A stretch of 64,000 bases of DNA from Dyella monticola (GCF_003363155.1 NZ_QRBE01000014.1:62001-126000); one strand, 5' to 3'. Shown: positions 46,270 to 55,557, counted from the stretch's first letter. Made by a program: numbers and translations. Notes: a model not told the origin generated them from the sequence alone.

Positions 46270-46813
46270 GGGCCAAATCAGCGTAACGAGTGGAATGTCC
46301 TAGCATCGGCGCTCCCAAAGGGCGTTACTTAAGTCGTGGTTCATGCGAGAGAAAGCGGAGCGAGGCGGGCAACCACGGAGCGGCCTTACCGGACGCAAGA
46401 GACAAGCAGATCGTGCGGTTGATAGTACACCATGCGCATATTGTGTACCGTTAATGCAGCGTGGGTATCCAAAAGGATGAGACCACGGGGCTGGCCATTT
46501 AGGAGTATGGTGAATAGCCCAGCCACCGCCTCGCTAGGTATTCGAATGAACGACACACCCAAACCTTTGTCGGCAGCCACCATTCATTCGGTTTATTCCG
46601 GCGACAAAGTGACTTCCGCCGTCGAGCAAGCTAAAGAGTTCAAGTCGACCAATAACTTTGCGCGTGATGCGTTGCACCCGGGCCGGCCGCCAGAAAAGCC
46701 TAAAACGAGCGGGAAGCGACGCGATCGTTAATGACTGAGCGGCCTGCATCAGGCGACCCGCGATCTCATGCATTTTGCCAGGACTTACCGCAGGCAAAAG
46801 CCCGCTACGCGCA
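46270..46813. other. region of uncertain coding between YkgJ gene and glmS
   Basis: No recognisable gene occurs in these 544 bases apart from a weak candidate at 46546-46731. Overlapping open frames on the minus strand at 46386-46583 and 46534-46797 have no family features. The right end is the 3' flank of glmS; no terminator hairpin with a T-run was seen. Confidence 0.4.
46546..46731 (+). CDS. hypothetical 61-residue protein
   Basis: I do not recognise this frame. From MNDTPKPLSAATIHSVYSGD it reads as a polar, basic protein with a Pro and Lys-rich tail (GRPPEKPKTSGKRRDR). The composition is compatible with a real small protein, and an AGGT lies a few bases before the ATG. There is no neighbour on the same strand and no motif, so it may be chance. 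Confidence 0.3.
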   Translation: MNDTPKPLSAATIHSVYSGDKVTSAVEQAKEFKSTNNFARDALHPGRPPEKPKTSGKRRDR

Positions 46814-48643
46814 TCACTCTACCGTGACCGATTTCGCCAAATTGCGCGGCTGATCGACGTCAGTGCCGCGCAGCACGGCGACGTGATAGGCGAGCAATTG
46901 CAGCGGCACGGTAAACACCGCCGGCGCAATGAAATTACCGCCCGCATCGATACGCAATACGGCGCCGCGCGAGGCGCCGCCATCGATATGCGCATTGGTA
47001 TCGGCGAACACGATCAGCTCACCACCACGCGCGCGCACTTCTTGCAGATTGGATTTGAGTTTGTCGAGCAGCGGGCCGTTGGGTGCGACGGCGACCACCG
47101 GCATGTCTTCGTCGACGAGCGCGAGCGGCCCATGTTTCAGTTCGCCGGCGGGATACGCTTCGGCGTGGATATAGGAGATTTCCTTGAGCTTGAGCGAGCC
47201 TTCCAGCGCGACGGGATAGTGCGCGCCACGGCCAAGGAAAAGGGCGTGATGACGATGGACGAAACGCTCGGCCAGTTCGATCACTTGCGGCTCGAGCTTC
47301 AATGCTTCGTCGAGCGCGCGCGGAAGGCGCAGCAGTTGTTCGGTAAGGTCGCGATACCGTTCGCTATCCAGCCCCGCCTGCTTGGCCAGGTGCAAGGTCA
47401 GCAGCGCCAAGGCGGCGAGCTGGGTGGTAAATGCTTTGGTGGATGCAACGCCGATTTCCGGGCCGGCGCGTGTCATCAGCTTAAGATCGGCTTCGCGCAC
47501 GACCGAGGATTCGGGCACGTTGCAAATGGCGAGCGTGCCCAGGTAACCGCGCCGGCGCGATTCGCGCATCGCCGCCAACGTGTCGGCGGTTTCGCCCGAT
47601 TGCGAGATGGCGACGAACAGCGTGCCTTCCGGCACCACGGTGTCGCGATAGCGGTATTCGCTGGCAACCTCCACATTGACAGGCAAGCGCGCGTAATCTT
47701 CGATCCAGTATTTGGCCACCATGCCGGCGTGATAGCTGGTGCCGCAGGCGACGATATGCACGCCCTTGACTTTGGCCAGCAGTTCGTCGCCATTGACGCC
47801 GAAAACATGCGGAAGCACACCGTGCGCACCGATGCGCGTTTCGAGCGTATCGGCCACGGCACGTGGCTGCTCGAAGATTTCCTTCTGCATGTAGTGGCGG
47901 TACTCACCGCGCTCGACCGCATCGGCGGAGAGTTCGCTTTCATGGATACCGCGCTCGACCGGCTTGCCGTCGAGCGTGTAGACCTGCGCACCTTCACGGC
48001 TGATTTCGACGACGTCGTCTTCTTCCAGATAGATGATGCGGTTGGTGACTTGCACAAGCGCTTGCGCATCGGAACCAAGGAAGTTTTCACCGATGCCCAC
48101 GCCAACCAACAGTGGAGCACCACGTCGCGCGCCAATGACACGACCAGGTTCGGCGCGACTGATGACGGCGATGGCATAGGCGCCTTCGAGTTCGCGCACG
48201 GTGGCAAGCACCGCCTCGCGCAGCTTCATGCCTTTGGAAAGGTTCTGGTCGATCAGCGCGGCCATCACTTCCGTATCGGTTTCGGACGCGAAGACGTAAC
48301 CCTTCGATTGCAATTGCGCGCGCAGCGGCGCGTAGTTTTCGATGATGCCGTTATGCACCAGCGTGACGTTGCCGATCATGTGCGGATGCGCGTTGGCCTC
48401 GTTGGGCACGCCGTGCGTTGCCCAGCGCGTATGCGCGATGCCGGTGCCACCGGGGAATGGATCGGCCAGGTACAGCGATTCCATCTCGCGCACCTTTCCT
48501 TTGGCGCGTACGCGGCGGACCTGGTCGTCTTCCAGCACGGCCAGGCCGGCCGAATCGTAGCCACGGTATTCCAGCGCCTTCAGTCCGGCGATCAGAAGCG
48601 GCGCGACATCGCGCTGGGCAGCGGCGGCAACGATTCCACACAT
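46814..48643 (-). CDS. glmS: glutamine--fructose-6-phosphate aminotransferase (GlmS)
   Basis: The 609-residue enzyme makes glucosamine-6-phosphate from fructose-6-phosphate and glutamine, the entry to UDP-GlcNAc for peptidoglycan and lipopolysaccharide. The N-terminal glutaminase begins MCGIVAAAAQRD, with catalytic Cys after Met removal, and has IAHTRWATHG and HNGIIENY. Two SIS isomerase domains follow with CGTSYHAGMVAKYW, SQSGETADTLAAM, GRGAHYPVALEGSLKLKEIS and the C-terminal DVDQPRNLAKSVTVE ending. Length and all motifs are standard. glmU is not in the window. Confidence 0.97.
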   Translation of the reverse strand: MCGIVAAAAQRDVAPLLIAGLKALEYRGYDSAGLAVLEDDQVRRVRAKGKVREMESLYLADPFPGGTGIAHTRWATHGVPNEANAHPHMIGNVTLVHNGIIENYAPLRAQLQSKGYVFASETDTEVMAALIDQNLSKGMKLREAVLATVRELEGAYAIAVISRAEPGRVIGARRGAPLLVGVGIGENFLGSDAQALVQVTNRIIYLEEDDVVEISREGAQVYTLDGKPVERGIHESELSADAVERGEYRHYMQKEIFEQPRAVADTLETRIGAHGVLPHVFGVNGDELLAKVKGVHIVACGTSYHAGMVAKYWIEDYARLPVNVEVASEYRYRDTVVPEGTLFVAISQSGETADTLAAMRESRRRGYLGTLAICNVPESSVVREADLKLMTRAGPEIGVASTKAFTTQLAALALLTLHLAKQAGLDSERYRDLTEQLLRLPRALDEALKLEPQVIELAERFVHRHHALFLGRGAHYPVALEGSLKLKEISYIHAEAYPAGELKHGPLALVDEDMPVVAVAPNGPLLDKLKSNLQEVRARGGELIVFADTNAHIDGGASRGAVLRIDAGGNFIAPAVFTVPLQLLAYHVAVLRGTDVDQPRNLAKSVTVE

Positions 48644-48848
48644 GGCGATGATGTTCCTATGACAAGCAAAATGTGAACGCGGCGACTTTGATAGGCAGGC
48701 GTTTCGACAGGCTTTCGGTTGCGAGGTTCATGCGTAGCATCGCATGCTCCTAAGTGACGGAATTGAAAAAGACGCGTGCGCATTTGTATCGATGCAAATA
48801 CGCACGGCCACCCACAAATTTCCCTGCTTTGCAGAAGCGAAGCGATTG

Positions 48849-50219
48849 TCAATGCACTTTGCGACGCAGATAGTTCAGAAGGTCGATGCGGGTGATCAGG
48901 CCGAGGAATTGATCGCCATCCATCACGATGGCCACATGGCCGCGTTCGAACACGGGCAGCAACGCCTGGATCGGCGAGCGCACATCGAGCATTTGCAGAT
49001 CGCTGATCATGGCGGTGGCCACCGAGTCGCGAAAGCGCGCTTCATCGGTGTGCACGTGCATCAACACATCGGATTCATCGAGGATGCCGACGATGCGATG
49101 ACCATCCATCACCGGCAGCTGCGAGATGTCGTACAGCTTCATGCGCGTGTACGCGGTCATCAGCAATTCGCCCGGTCCAACGACCACGGTGTCGCGGCGG
49201 GAGAACGGGCGTAGCAGCAGATCGCGCAGATCGCCCTGTTGCTCGCGGTCGAGAAAACCGTTGTCGAGCATCCAGTAGTCGTTATACAGCTTCGACAGAT
49301 ACTTGTTGCCGGTGTCGCACACCAGCGTGACTACGCGCTTGGGTTGGGTTTGTTCACGGCAGTATTTCAGCGCTGCGGACAGCAGCGTGCCGGTGGATGA
49401 ACCACCCAGGATGCCTTCTTTGGCAAGCAACTCGCGCGCGGCGAGGAAGCTTTCCTTGTCGGAGATGGGATAGGCTTTTTTCACGCGCGAGAAATCGCTG
49501 ATGGTGGGCAGGAAATCTTCGCCGATACCTTCCACCATCCAGCTGCCGGTTTTGGTGGAGAGCACACCCTCGTTGATGTACTGCGCGAGGATGGAGCCGA
49601 CCGGATCCGCCAGCACGATTTCCGTGTTCGGCGAGGTCTTGGCGAAGTACTGCGACAAGCCGGTCATGGTACCCGAGGAACCGCAGCCGACCACCACGGC
49701 GTCCACCTTGCCATCCATCTGCCTGAGGATTTCCGGCCCGGTGGTTTCGATGTGCGCGCGCGGATTGTCCGGGTTGCCGAATTGATTGATGAAATACGCG
49801 CCAGGCGTTTCGCGCGCGATGCGTTCGGCCATGTCCTGGTAATACTCGGGATGACCCTTGGCGACGTCCGAGCGCGTGAGCACTACTTCGGCGCCCATCG
49901 CCTTCAGGTTGAAGATCTTTTCGCGGCTCATCTTATCGGGCACCACCAGCACGAGGTGGTAACCCTTGGCTTGCGCCACCAATGCCAGCCCAAGTCCGGT
50001 GTTGCCGGCGGTGCCTTCGACCAGGGTGGCACCGGGTTTGATCCTGCCGGCCTTTTCGGCGCCTTCGATCATTGACAGTCCGATGCGGTCCTTGATGGAA
50101 CCACCCGGGTTCGCGCTTTCCAGCTTCAGAAACAGCTCGCAATGCCCGGTATCCAGGCGCTGCGCGCGCACCATGGGTGTATTTCCGATCAGCTCGAGGA
50201 CGCTTGCGTTGACCGTCAT
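48849..50219 (-). CDS. cystathionine beta-synthase with C-terminal CBS pair
   Basis: The 456-residue PLP enzyme of the beta-replacing group has ELIGNTPMVRAQRL, the PLP lysine in SANPGGSIKDRIGLSMIE, VEGTAGNTGLGLALVAQAKG, the GCGSSGTMTGLSQYF phosphate loop and GGSSTGTLLSAALKY. From about residue 330 two CBS domains follow (YTRMKLYDISQLPVMDGHR, DVRSPIQALLPVFERGHVAI). This layout fits cystathionine beta-synthase, making cystathionine from serine and homocysteine; cysteine synthase lacks the CBS pair. The ATG at 50219 is preferred. No cystathionine gamma-lyase gene is adjacent in the window. Confidence 0.88.
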   Translation of the reverse strand: MTVNASVLELIGNTPMVRAQRLDTGHCELFLKLESANPGGSIKDRIGLSMIEGAEKAGRIKPGATLVEGTAGNTGLGLALVAQAKGYHLVLVVPDKMSREKIFNLKAMGAEVVLTRSDVAKGHPEYYQDMAERIARETPGAYFINQFGNPDNPRAHIETTGPEILRQMDGKVDAVVVGCGSSGTMTGLSQYFAKTSPNTEIVLADPVGSILAQYINEGVLSTKTGSWMVEGIGEDFLPTISDFSRVKKAYPISDKESFLAARELLAKEGILGGSSTGTLLSAALKYCREQTQPKRVVTLVCDTGNKYLSKLYNDYWMLDNGFLDREQQGDLRDLLLRPFSRRDTVVVGPGELLMTAYTRMKLYDISQLPVMDGHRIVGILDESDVLMHVHTDEARFRDSVATAMISDLQMLDVRSPIQALLPVFERGHVAIVMDGDQFLGLITRIDLLNYLRRKVH

Positions 50220-50302
50220 GAAAGCTCCGAGGGTGTCCAATGGGATATGAAGGACAATCATAACGGAGCGCGGCGAAAACGAGGCTTACGCCCCGCTCAA
50301 AC

Positions 50303-50334
50303 AAAAACCCCGGAGTAGTGCTCCGGGGTTTTTT
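50303..50334 (-). terminator. rho-independent terminator after the YdcH-like gene
   Basis: The stem CCCCGGAG / CTCCGGGG with a 5-base loop is flanked by A and T runs (AAAAA before, TTTTTT after), so it can function in both directions. It lies just past the stop of the minus-strand YdcH-like gene. Confidence 0.9.
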
Positions 50335-50345
50335 GTACGTGGCGC

Positions 50346-50576
50346 TCAGTGTATGGGCTGGTTTTGGCGGTGATCCCACATGGTCTGCAGCCGTTCCTTG
50401 ATATGTAGCTTCTCTTTTTTCATCGAAGTGAGGGTCATGTCATCAACGGGGAGAACGCCGATCTCGGCATTGTCCACTTTGCTGTTGAGCTCCTTATGTC
50501 GTTGGTAGAGCCGACGAAACTCGGCGTCGGCTTTCATCAGGGCTTCGACAACATCTCGCTGCTGATCTTCGAACAT
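50346..50576 (-). CDS. YdcH/DUF465 family small protein
   Basis: The 76-residue helical protein matches DUF465: MFEDQQRDVVEALMKADAEF, RRLYQRHKELNSKVDNAE, and LKKEKLH-like SMKKEKLHIKERLQTMW. The family forms short coiled coils and has no known enzymatic role. A ribosome site GAGGAGG precedes the ATG and a strong terminator follows the stop, so it is a single-gene transcript. Confidence 0.85.
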   Translation of the reverse strand: MFEDQQRDVVEALMKADAEFRRLYQRHKELNSKVDNAEIGVLPVDDMTLTSMKKEKLHIKERLQTMWDHRQNQPIH

Positions 50577-50894
50577 GATCCAACCTCCTCACGGTAAGGC
50601 TTACGGCACCCGCGCGGGGCGCTCGCGAATAGATACAAATCGCGCATGACCACAGCCCATGGCCCTGAGCGGGACATGGGTGACAGGGAAATGACGGGTA
50701 TGCGCATAGGCTCAGTCGGTAGGCTGCGGCAGCTGAAAGTCCGCAGCGACTTCGACCCTACTCTCCGCTCAACGGGGGCGCAAGGACCCCTTGGGAAGGC
50801 GCATGGCAGCTAGGTTTGTAGTCAAAAACCCGTAAAACGCGTGGGCTTACGGACGCAGCTCCCTCCCACGGAGGAGGGGGAGGGAGCACTGCGA
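50577..50894. other. non-coding region between YdcH-like and DUF4398-like genes
   Basis: This 318-base stretch holds the YdcH-like promoter on the minus strand. A hairpin GCTGCGG / CCGCAGC lies at 50723-50747, and near the right end there is a 10-base stem GCTCCCTCCC / GGGAGGGAGC at 50858-50887, which resembles the palindromes at 5624 and 36056. No protein or known riboswitch was identified. Confidence 0.5.
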
Positions 50895-51542
50895 TTACTT
50901 GCCGTCAGAACCACCGGACGAGGGTTGATTCTGGTCCTGCATTTGCGAACGCAGGGCCTTGGCGGCTTTGGCCGCCAGTTCGGCCTGGCGCCTGGCTGCG
51001 GCGGCTACCCGGCTCTGCGCGGCGGCCAGCTTGCGCGCCTGATCGGCCTCGGCCTTGGCCTGCGCGGCCTGGTCGGCAGCAGCCTGACCCTGTGCCTGCG
51101 CTTGCAGGGTTTGCTGCTGGGCAATCTGGAACTGCATGCGCTGGATATCCAGCTGCTGCTGCGCGGCCGTGGCATCGATGCGGCTGCGTTCGAGCTGCAG
51201 TTGCGCGTTGGCCTGGTCGAGCTGGCTGAGCTGGCGCTGCGAATCCTGCAGCTGCGCCTGGGCCTTGGCCTGGTCGACCCGGCGCTCGGCGATGTACAGC
51301 GCGTGCGGCCGATCGCTCGAGCTGGCTTGGGCCAGCTGGTTGACCGCATCACGCGCCAGTGCCTGGTCGGCCTGGGCGTAGTTGCCCAGGTTCGGATCGG
51401 AAGCGAGCTGGTTCAGCGCGTTATTGAGCCGGTCGACATCCATATCGTCCTTGCGCGCCTGCACGGCGGCACTGGCGAACAAGGCGCCCAGCAACAGGAC
51501 GAGCATGGCTAAAACATGCTTGGTGGACATGGTCTTCTTCAT
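50895..51542 (-). CDS. exported coiled-coil protein, DUF4398-like
   Basis: The 215-residue protein has a signal peptide (LAMLVLLLGALFASAAVQA) and a long helical, Gln and Ala-rich coiled coil (AQAQLQDSQRQLSQLDQANA and similar), with the N-terminal part PNLGNYAQADQALARDAVNQ and HALYIAERRVDQAKAQAQ resembling DUF4398 domains, often linked to OmpA-type proteins. There is no OmpA domain here. The ATG overlaps the stop of the upstream lipoprotein gene (TAATG). A cell-envelope structural role is likely but unproven. Confidence 0.7.
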   Translation of the reverse strand: MKKTMSTKHVLAMLVLLLGALFASAAVQARKDDMDVDRLNNALNQLASDPNLGNYAQADQALARDAVNQLAQASSSDRPHALYIAERRVDQAKAQAQLQDSQRQLSQLDQANAQLQLERSRIDATAAQQQLDIQRMQFQIAQQQTLQAQAQGQAAADQAAQAKAEADQARKLAAAQSRVAAAARRQAELAAKAAKALRSQMQDQNQPSSGGSDGK

Positions 51543-52243
51543 TACTGGCCTCCCTGATTCTGCTGGCCAGCATCGGGCATGGTCTGGAAGCCCTGCCCGC
51601 TTTGCTGCTGTTGCGGCTGCGGATTACCCAGCACCGAGGAAGACGGCGCAGGCATTTCCTGCTGCACCGGGGCCTGCTGTGGCAAAAGGGGGGTGCCGGC
51701 TGACGCGGGTGATGAGGAGGAAGACGCGGGATTGCCGTTGTCCCCGTTATCCCCATTGTCCTGACCCTGGCCCTGCTGCTGCAGGGCGGCCATCTGCGCG
51801 GCCAGCTGGGCCTTTTGCTGCTGGTAATGCTGGTCGTTCTCGGACTGCGCGTCAGCATTCTGGGCACGCAGGCGACTGTTTGCGTCCACTTTTGACTGAA
51901 TTTGGGCACGTGCTGCCGCAAGCAGCGCCTTGGTGCGGGCAAGCGTGGCGTCTGCGCGCGACTCATCGGACAGGTCGGCCGCCTGCGCGTATTTGCGATT
52001 GGCCATGGCCATTTGCGCCTGCTGGAACTTGTCCTGCGCGAAGCCGAAATCGACCGGGTCATAATCCGGCGCACCCGCATCGCGGGCAGACTGGAGTTGC
52101 GCTTGTGCCTGATTCATCTGGTTATCCGGCGGGGGTACGCTGGCGCAGCCGCCCAAGCTCAGCGACAGAACCAACAGCACCGGAACCACCGCCGGGACGC
52201 GCTTCTTACGCATCTTCAACGGGGAAAATATGTGGACCATCAC
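51542..52243 (-). CDS. DUF4398-like lipoprotein with Gln-rich tail
   Basis: The 233-residue lipoprotein has a signal ending SLGGCAS, a DUF4398-like helical region (NQAQAQLQSARDAGAPDYDP then FAQDKFQQAQMAMANRKYAQ) and a low-complexity tail rich in Gln, Gly, Asn, Ser and Pro. An internal ATG at 52213 would give a shorter, equally good signal. It is translated just before the exported coiled-coil gene and probably works with it in the envelope. Confidence 0.72.
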   Translation of the reverse strand: MMVHIFSPLKMRKKRVPAVVPVLLVLSLSLGGCASVPPPDNQMNQAQAQLQSARDAGAPDYDPVDFGFAQDKFQQAQMAMANRKYAQAADLSDESRADATLARTKALLAAARAQIQSKVDANSRLRAQNADAQSENDQHYQQQKAQLAAQMAALQQQGQGQDNGDNGDNGNPASSSSSPASAGTPLLPQQAPVQQEMPAPSSSVLGNPQPQQQQSGQGFQTMPDAGQQNQGGQ

Positions 52244-52324
52244 TCATTCCTCTGCGAGCGTCACAGCGTATTGTGGGCAGGCACAATACTTGAATGCAAT
52301 GCGTAAAATTTTGAGGTCTTTAAG

Positions 52325-53440
52325 GTGGATATCGGTTACTTCCTCAAGCTGATGGTGGACAAGGGCGCGTCGGACATGTTTCTGACGACGGGCGCCCCGG
52401 TGAACATCAAGGTCGAGGGCAAGTTGTACCCACTCGGCAACACCGGGCTGCCCAGCGGAATGGTCAAAAAGATCGCCTATTCGCTGATGGATGAGGGACA
52501 GGTACCACAGTTCGAACGTGACCTGGAGCTCAATATGGCGCTGGCGGTGAAAGAAGCCGGCCGCTTCCGCATCAATGTATTCAAGCAACGCGGCGAAGTA
52601 GGCATGGTGATCCGCGCGATCAAGAGCGAGATCCCCAGCATCGAGCAGTTGCAGCTGCCGCCCATTTTCCGCGAGCTCATCATGGAACCGCGCGGACTGA
52701 TCCTGGTGGTGGGTGCCACCGGGTCAGGCAAGTCGACCACGCTGGCGGCCATGCTGGACCATCGCAACAGCCATTCGTCCGGGCACATCCTCACCATTGA
52801 GGACCCGATCGAATACCTGCACCGGCATAAGAAATCCATCGTCAACCAGCGCGAAGTGGGCCTGGATACGCACACCTATCACGAGGCCCTGCGTAACGCG
52901 ATGCGTGAGGCGCCGGACGTGATCATGATCGGTGAGATCCGCGACACCGATACGATGGAAGCGGCGATCTCCTTCTCGGAGACCGGCCATCTGTGCCTGG
53001 CCACCCTGCACTCGAACAACGCGGACCAGACACTGGAACGCATCCTCAACTTCTTCCCCGAATCGGCGCACAAGAACGTGCTGATGAACCTCGCATTGAA
53101 CCTGCGCGCGGTGATCAGCCAGCGCCTGGTCAGCGGCAAGGACGGCCGCCGCCTGCCGGCGGTGGAAGTACTGCTCAATACGCCGCTGATCCGCGACATG
53201 ATCCGCCGCGGGCAGATCCATGAAGTGAAGGAAGCGATGGATCGCAGCCTGCAGGAGGGCATGCAGACGTTCGATCAATCGCTGTACAAGCTGTACAGGA
53301 ACGGCCGCATCGAGCTGGACGAAGCATTGTCCAAGGCCGATTCGCGCGATGGCCTGTCGCTGAAGATTCGTCTGTCCGAAGGTGGCAATGCGGAGACGGC
53401 GGAGCTGGCGGGCAACGACCCGTATGGGTTGGGGTTCTAA
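52325..53440 (+). CDS. pilU: type IV pilus retraction-associated ATPase PilU
   Basis: The 371-residue secretion ATPase of the PilT/PilU group has an N-terminal PAS-like domain (KLMVDKGASDMFLTTGAPVN), Walker A GATGSGKST (130-138), Asp box TIEDPIEY, Walker B PDVIMIGEIRD (197-207) and LCLATLHSNNADQTLERI. The length and the start MVDKGASD-type favour PilU over PilT (about 344 residues). It assists pilus retraction during twitching. The start is GTG. pilT, often directly upstream, is not found here. Confidence 0.9.
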   Translation: MDIGYFLKLMVDKGASDMFLTTGAPVNIKVEGKLYPLGNTGLPSGMVKKIAYSLMDEGQVPQFERDLELNMALAVKEAGRFRINVFKQRGEVGMVIRAIKSEIPSIEQLQLPPIFRELIMEPRGLILVVGATGSGKSTTLAAMLDHRNSHSSGHILTIEDPIEYLHRHKKSIVNQREVGLDTHTYHEALRNAMREAPDVIMIGEIRDTDTMEAAISFSETGHLCLATLHSNNADQTLERILNFFPESAHKNVLMNLALNLRAVISQRLVSGKDGRRLPAVEVLLNTPLIRDMIRRGQIHEVKEAMDRSLQEGMQTFDQSLYKLYRNGRIELDEALSKADSRDGLSLKIRLSEGGNAETAELAGNDPYGLGF

Positions 53441-53467
53441 ATACTTATCTGAGCGCCACTATCTCTA

Positions 53468-53502
53468 TGGGCCGTCATTCCTGCGAAAGCGGGAGTGACG
53501 GC
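53468..53502. repeat. palindrome of the GTCATTCCxGC family between pilU and maiA
   Basis: GGCCGTCATTCCTGC and its near complement GCGGGAGTGACGGCC form a stem with a GAAA-type loop. Like related elements at 31160 and 55518 it sits between two convergent genes, where it may stop both transcripts. Confidence 0.75.
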
Positions 53503-53519
53503 CGGGTGCGCCGCGTGCG

Positions 53520-54176
53520 TTACGGCGCATCCGGCTGCTGCTCAGGCATCGCCGCCGTGACCGCATCAAGCTCCGCGCATGCCGCGTCGATACGCACGAT
53601 CGTCGGATAATCATCCAACGCCATCCTCCAGCGTCGCGCGTTATACACCTGTGGCACGAGACACAGGTCGGCCAGGCCCGGCGTATCTCCGTGGCAATAG
53701 CGGCCGGTCTCCTTGCTGCTGGCCAGCATCGTCTCCAGCGCATGGAAACCCATGGTGATCCAATGCCGCATCCAGATGCCTTTCTGCTCATCGTCCGCAT
53801 TGAACTGCGAGCCGATCCGCTGCAGCACGCGCAGATTCCCGAGGGGATGGATATCGCAACCGACGATCTGCGCCAAGGCGCGCACGCGCGCCCTGCCCCC
53901 TGCATCAGTCGGCAGCAACGCGGGCTGCGGATGGATCTCGTCCAGGTATTCGGCGATCGCCATCGATTGCGTCATCACCCTGTCACCATCGACCAGCGTC
54001 GGAATCAGTTGCAGTGGGTTGAGCGCGACATAGTCCGGCGAGTGCTGCTCGCCGCCGTCTCGAACCAGGTGCACGGGTCGCGTCTCGTAGCGCAAGCCCT
54101 TTAGATTCAGCGCGATGCGTACGCGGAAGGCCGCGCTGGAACGCCAATAGCTGTAGAGAATGAGACTGGCAGACAT
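53520..54176 (-). CDS. maiA: maleylacetoacetate isomerase / zeta-class glutathione transferase
   Basis: The 218-residue GST-fold protein starts with LILYSYWRSSAAFRVRIALN, the zeta-class active-site motif with SSAAFR (normally SSCS/AYR), then LNPLQLIPTLVDGDRVMTQSMAIAEYLDE. The C-terminal domain contains CDIHPLGNLRVLQRI and ADLCLVPQVYNARRW. Zeta GSTs isomerise maleylacetoacetate in tyrosine degradation. The gene is not next to fahA or hmgA here, so the role is inferred from sequence alone. The ATG at 54176 is chosen for its family-like N-terminus. Confidence 0.85.
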   Translation of the reverse strand: MSASLILYSYWRSSAAFRVRIALNLKGLRYETRPVHLVRDGGEQHSPDYVALNPLQLIPTLVDGDRVMTQSMAIAEYLDEIHPQPALLPTDAGGRARVRALAQIVGCDIHPLGNLRVLQRIGSQFNADDEQKGIWMRHWITMGFHALETMLASSKETGRYCHGDTPGLADLCLVPQVYNARRWRMALDDYPTIVRIDAACAELDAVTAAMPEQQPDAP

Positions 54177-54301
54177 GGCCTCTCCGTGCACCGTGAAGCC
54201 TTGAGTGTAATCCGCTGCCGTTTGCATCGCCGTAAGAGCGGCAGGAAAATACCCGGTTCTGGCCTCAAGGCCGACCTTCCTAAGCTGCAAGGAGTTTTCC
54301 C

Positions 54302-55480
54302 GTGACCATCACCCGCATGAGCGACCTCGACCTGCGCGGCAAGCGCGTGCTGATTCGCGAAGACTTGAACGTGCCGATCGAAAACGGCCGCATCAGCTCC
54401 ACGCAGCGCCTGGACGCTTCCTTGCCAACCATCAAGGCCGCGCTTGCTGCCGGCGCCAAGGTGATGGTGATGTCGCATCTGGGTCGCCCGAAGGAAGGCC
54501 AGTTCGATGCCGAATCGTCCCTTGCGCCGGTCGCGCAGTGGCTAGGCGAGCACCTGGGCAAGCCGGTGCGGCTGGTCGCCGATTATCTCGATGGCGTGAC
54601 CGTCGCCGATGGCGAAGTGGTTGTATTGGAAAATTGCCGCATGAATGTCGGCGAAGGCAAGGATGACGAGGCGCTCGCCAAGAAATATGCCGCACTGTGC
54701 GATGTATTTGTGATGGATGCGTTCGGCACCGCACATCGTGCGCAGGCATCGACGCATGGCGTGATCAAGTTTGCGCCCATCGCTGCGGCCGGCCCGCTGC
54801 TGTGCAATGAACTGGACGCGCTCGGCAAGGCGCTGGAACATCCCGCGCATCCGCTGCTGGCCATCGTGGCAGGCTCGAAGGTATCCACCAAGCTCACCTT
54901 GCTGGAAAACCTGATCGGCAAGGTCGATCAACTTATCGTGGGCGGCGGCATCGCCAATACGTTCATCGCCGCGATGGGTCATTCGGTAGGCAACTCGCTG
55001 TACGAACCCGACCTGCTTCCCGCTGCAAAGAAAGTATTGGCTGATGCCAAGCGTCGCGGCGCCGAAGTGCCGATGCCGGTAGACGTGGTGGTGGCGCCGG
55101 AGTTTTCCGCGCACGCTCCAGCCACGGTGAAGGCGGTGGACCAGGTGAAGGAAGGCGAGATGATCCTGGATATCGGGCCGGAAACCGCCAAGCAGTACGC
55201 CGCACTGATCGCCAAGGCCGGCACGGTGGTGTGGAATGGTCCGGTTGGCGTGTTCGAATTCGATGCGTTCGGCAAGGGCACGGAAGTGCTGGCGCATGCG
55301 GTGGCCGGTTCCAAAGCATTCTCCATTGCGGGCGGCGGCGACACCCTGGCGGCCGTGGACAAGTATGGCATCGAGGACAAGGTGTCCTATATCTCCACCG
55401 GTGGTGGCGCCTTCCTGGAATTCCTGGAAGGCAAGGAGTTGCCGGCCGTGGCGGCGCTCAAGGCGCGCGCAGCAAAGTAA
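54302..55480 (+). CDS. pgk: phosphoglycerate kinase
   Basis: The 392-residue glycolytic enzyme transfers phosphate from 1,3-bisphosphoglycerate to ADP. Landmarks are [86 protein letters not shown] and [17 protein letters not shown]. The start is GTG with AAGGAG upstream. The usual glycolytic partners (gapA, pykA) are not in the window on this side. The sequence is complete and unremarkable. Confidence 0.97.
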   Translation: MTITRMSDLDLRGKRVLIREDLNVPIENGRISSTQRLDASLPTIKAALAAGAKVMVMSHLGRPKEGQFDAESSLAPVAQWLGEHLGKPVRLVADYLDGVTVADGEVVVLENCRMNVGEGKDDEALAKKYAALCDVFVMDAFGTAHRAQASTHGVIKFAPIAAAGPLLCNELDALGKALEHPAHPLLAIVAGSKVSTKLTLLENLIGKVDQLIVGGGIANTFIAAMGHSVGNSLYEPDLLPAAKKVLADAKRRGAEVPMPVDVVVAPEFSAHAPATVKAVDQVKEGEMILDIGPETAKQYAALIAKAGTVVWNGPVGVFEFDAFGKGTEVLAHAVAGSKAFSIAGGGDTLAAVDKYGIEDKVSYISTGGGAFLEFLEGKELPAVAALKARAAK

Positions 55481-55517
55481 GGTTTGCAGCTCATGGAGAA
55501 GTCCACGAGAGCTTCAC

Positions 55518-55549
55518 CGTCATTCCGGCCTGCGTGCGCCGGAATGACG
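55518..55549. repeat. palindrome of the GTCATTCCGGC family between pgk and alkB
   Basis: The perfect 12-base stem CGTCATTCCGGC / GCCGGAATGACG (55518-55529, 55538-55549) encloses an 8-base loop. It separates the convergent pgk and alkB genes and is closely related to the hairpin at 31160. Confidence 0.8.
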
Positions 55550-55557
55550 AGCAATCG

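Noticed and set aside
46775-48676. A 633-codon plus-strand open frame opposite glmS
   Set aside because: It mirrors glmS on the other strand, has no family motifs, and results from codon bias in GC-rich DNA; glmS itself is unmistakable.
48644-48848. glmS ribozyme upstream of glmS
   Set aside because: The ribozyme is known from Gram-positive bacteria; no matching core sequence is visible before this gene.
50577-50894. Possible cobalamin-type riboswitch (a GGGAAGGCGCATGG segment)
   Set aside because: Only a short resemblance to one conserved block is seen, without a B12 box or the other helices, and the neighbouring genes have no link to cobalamin.
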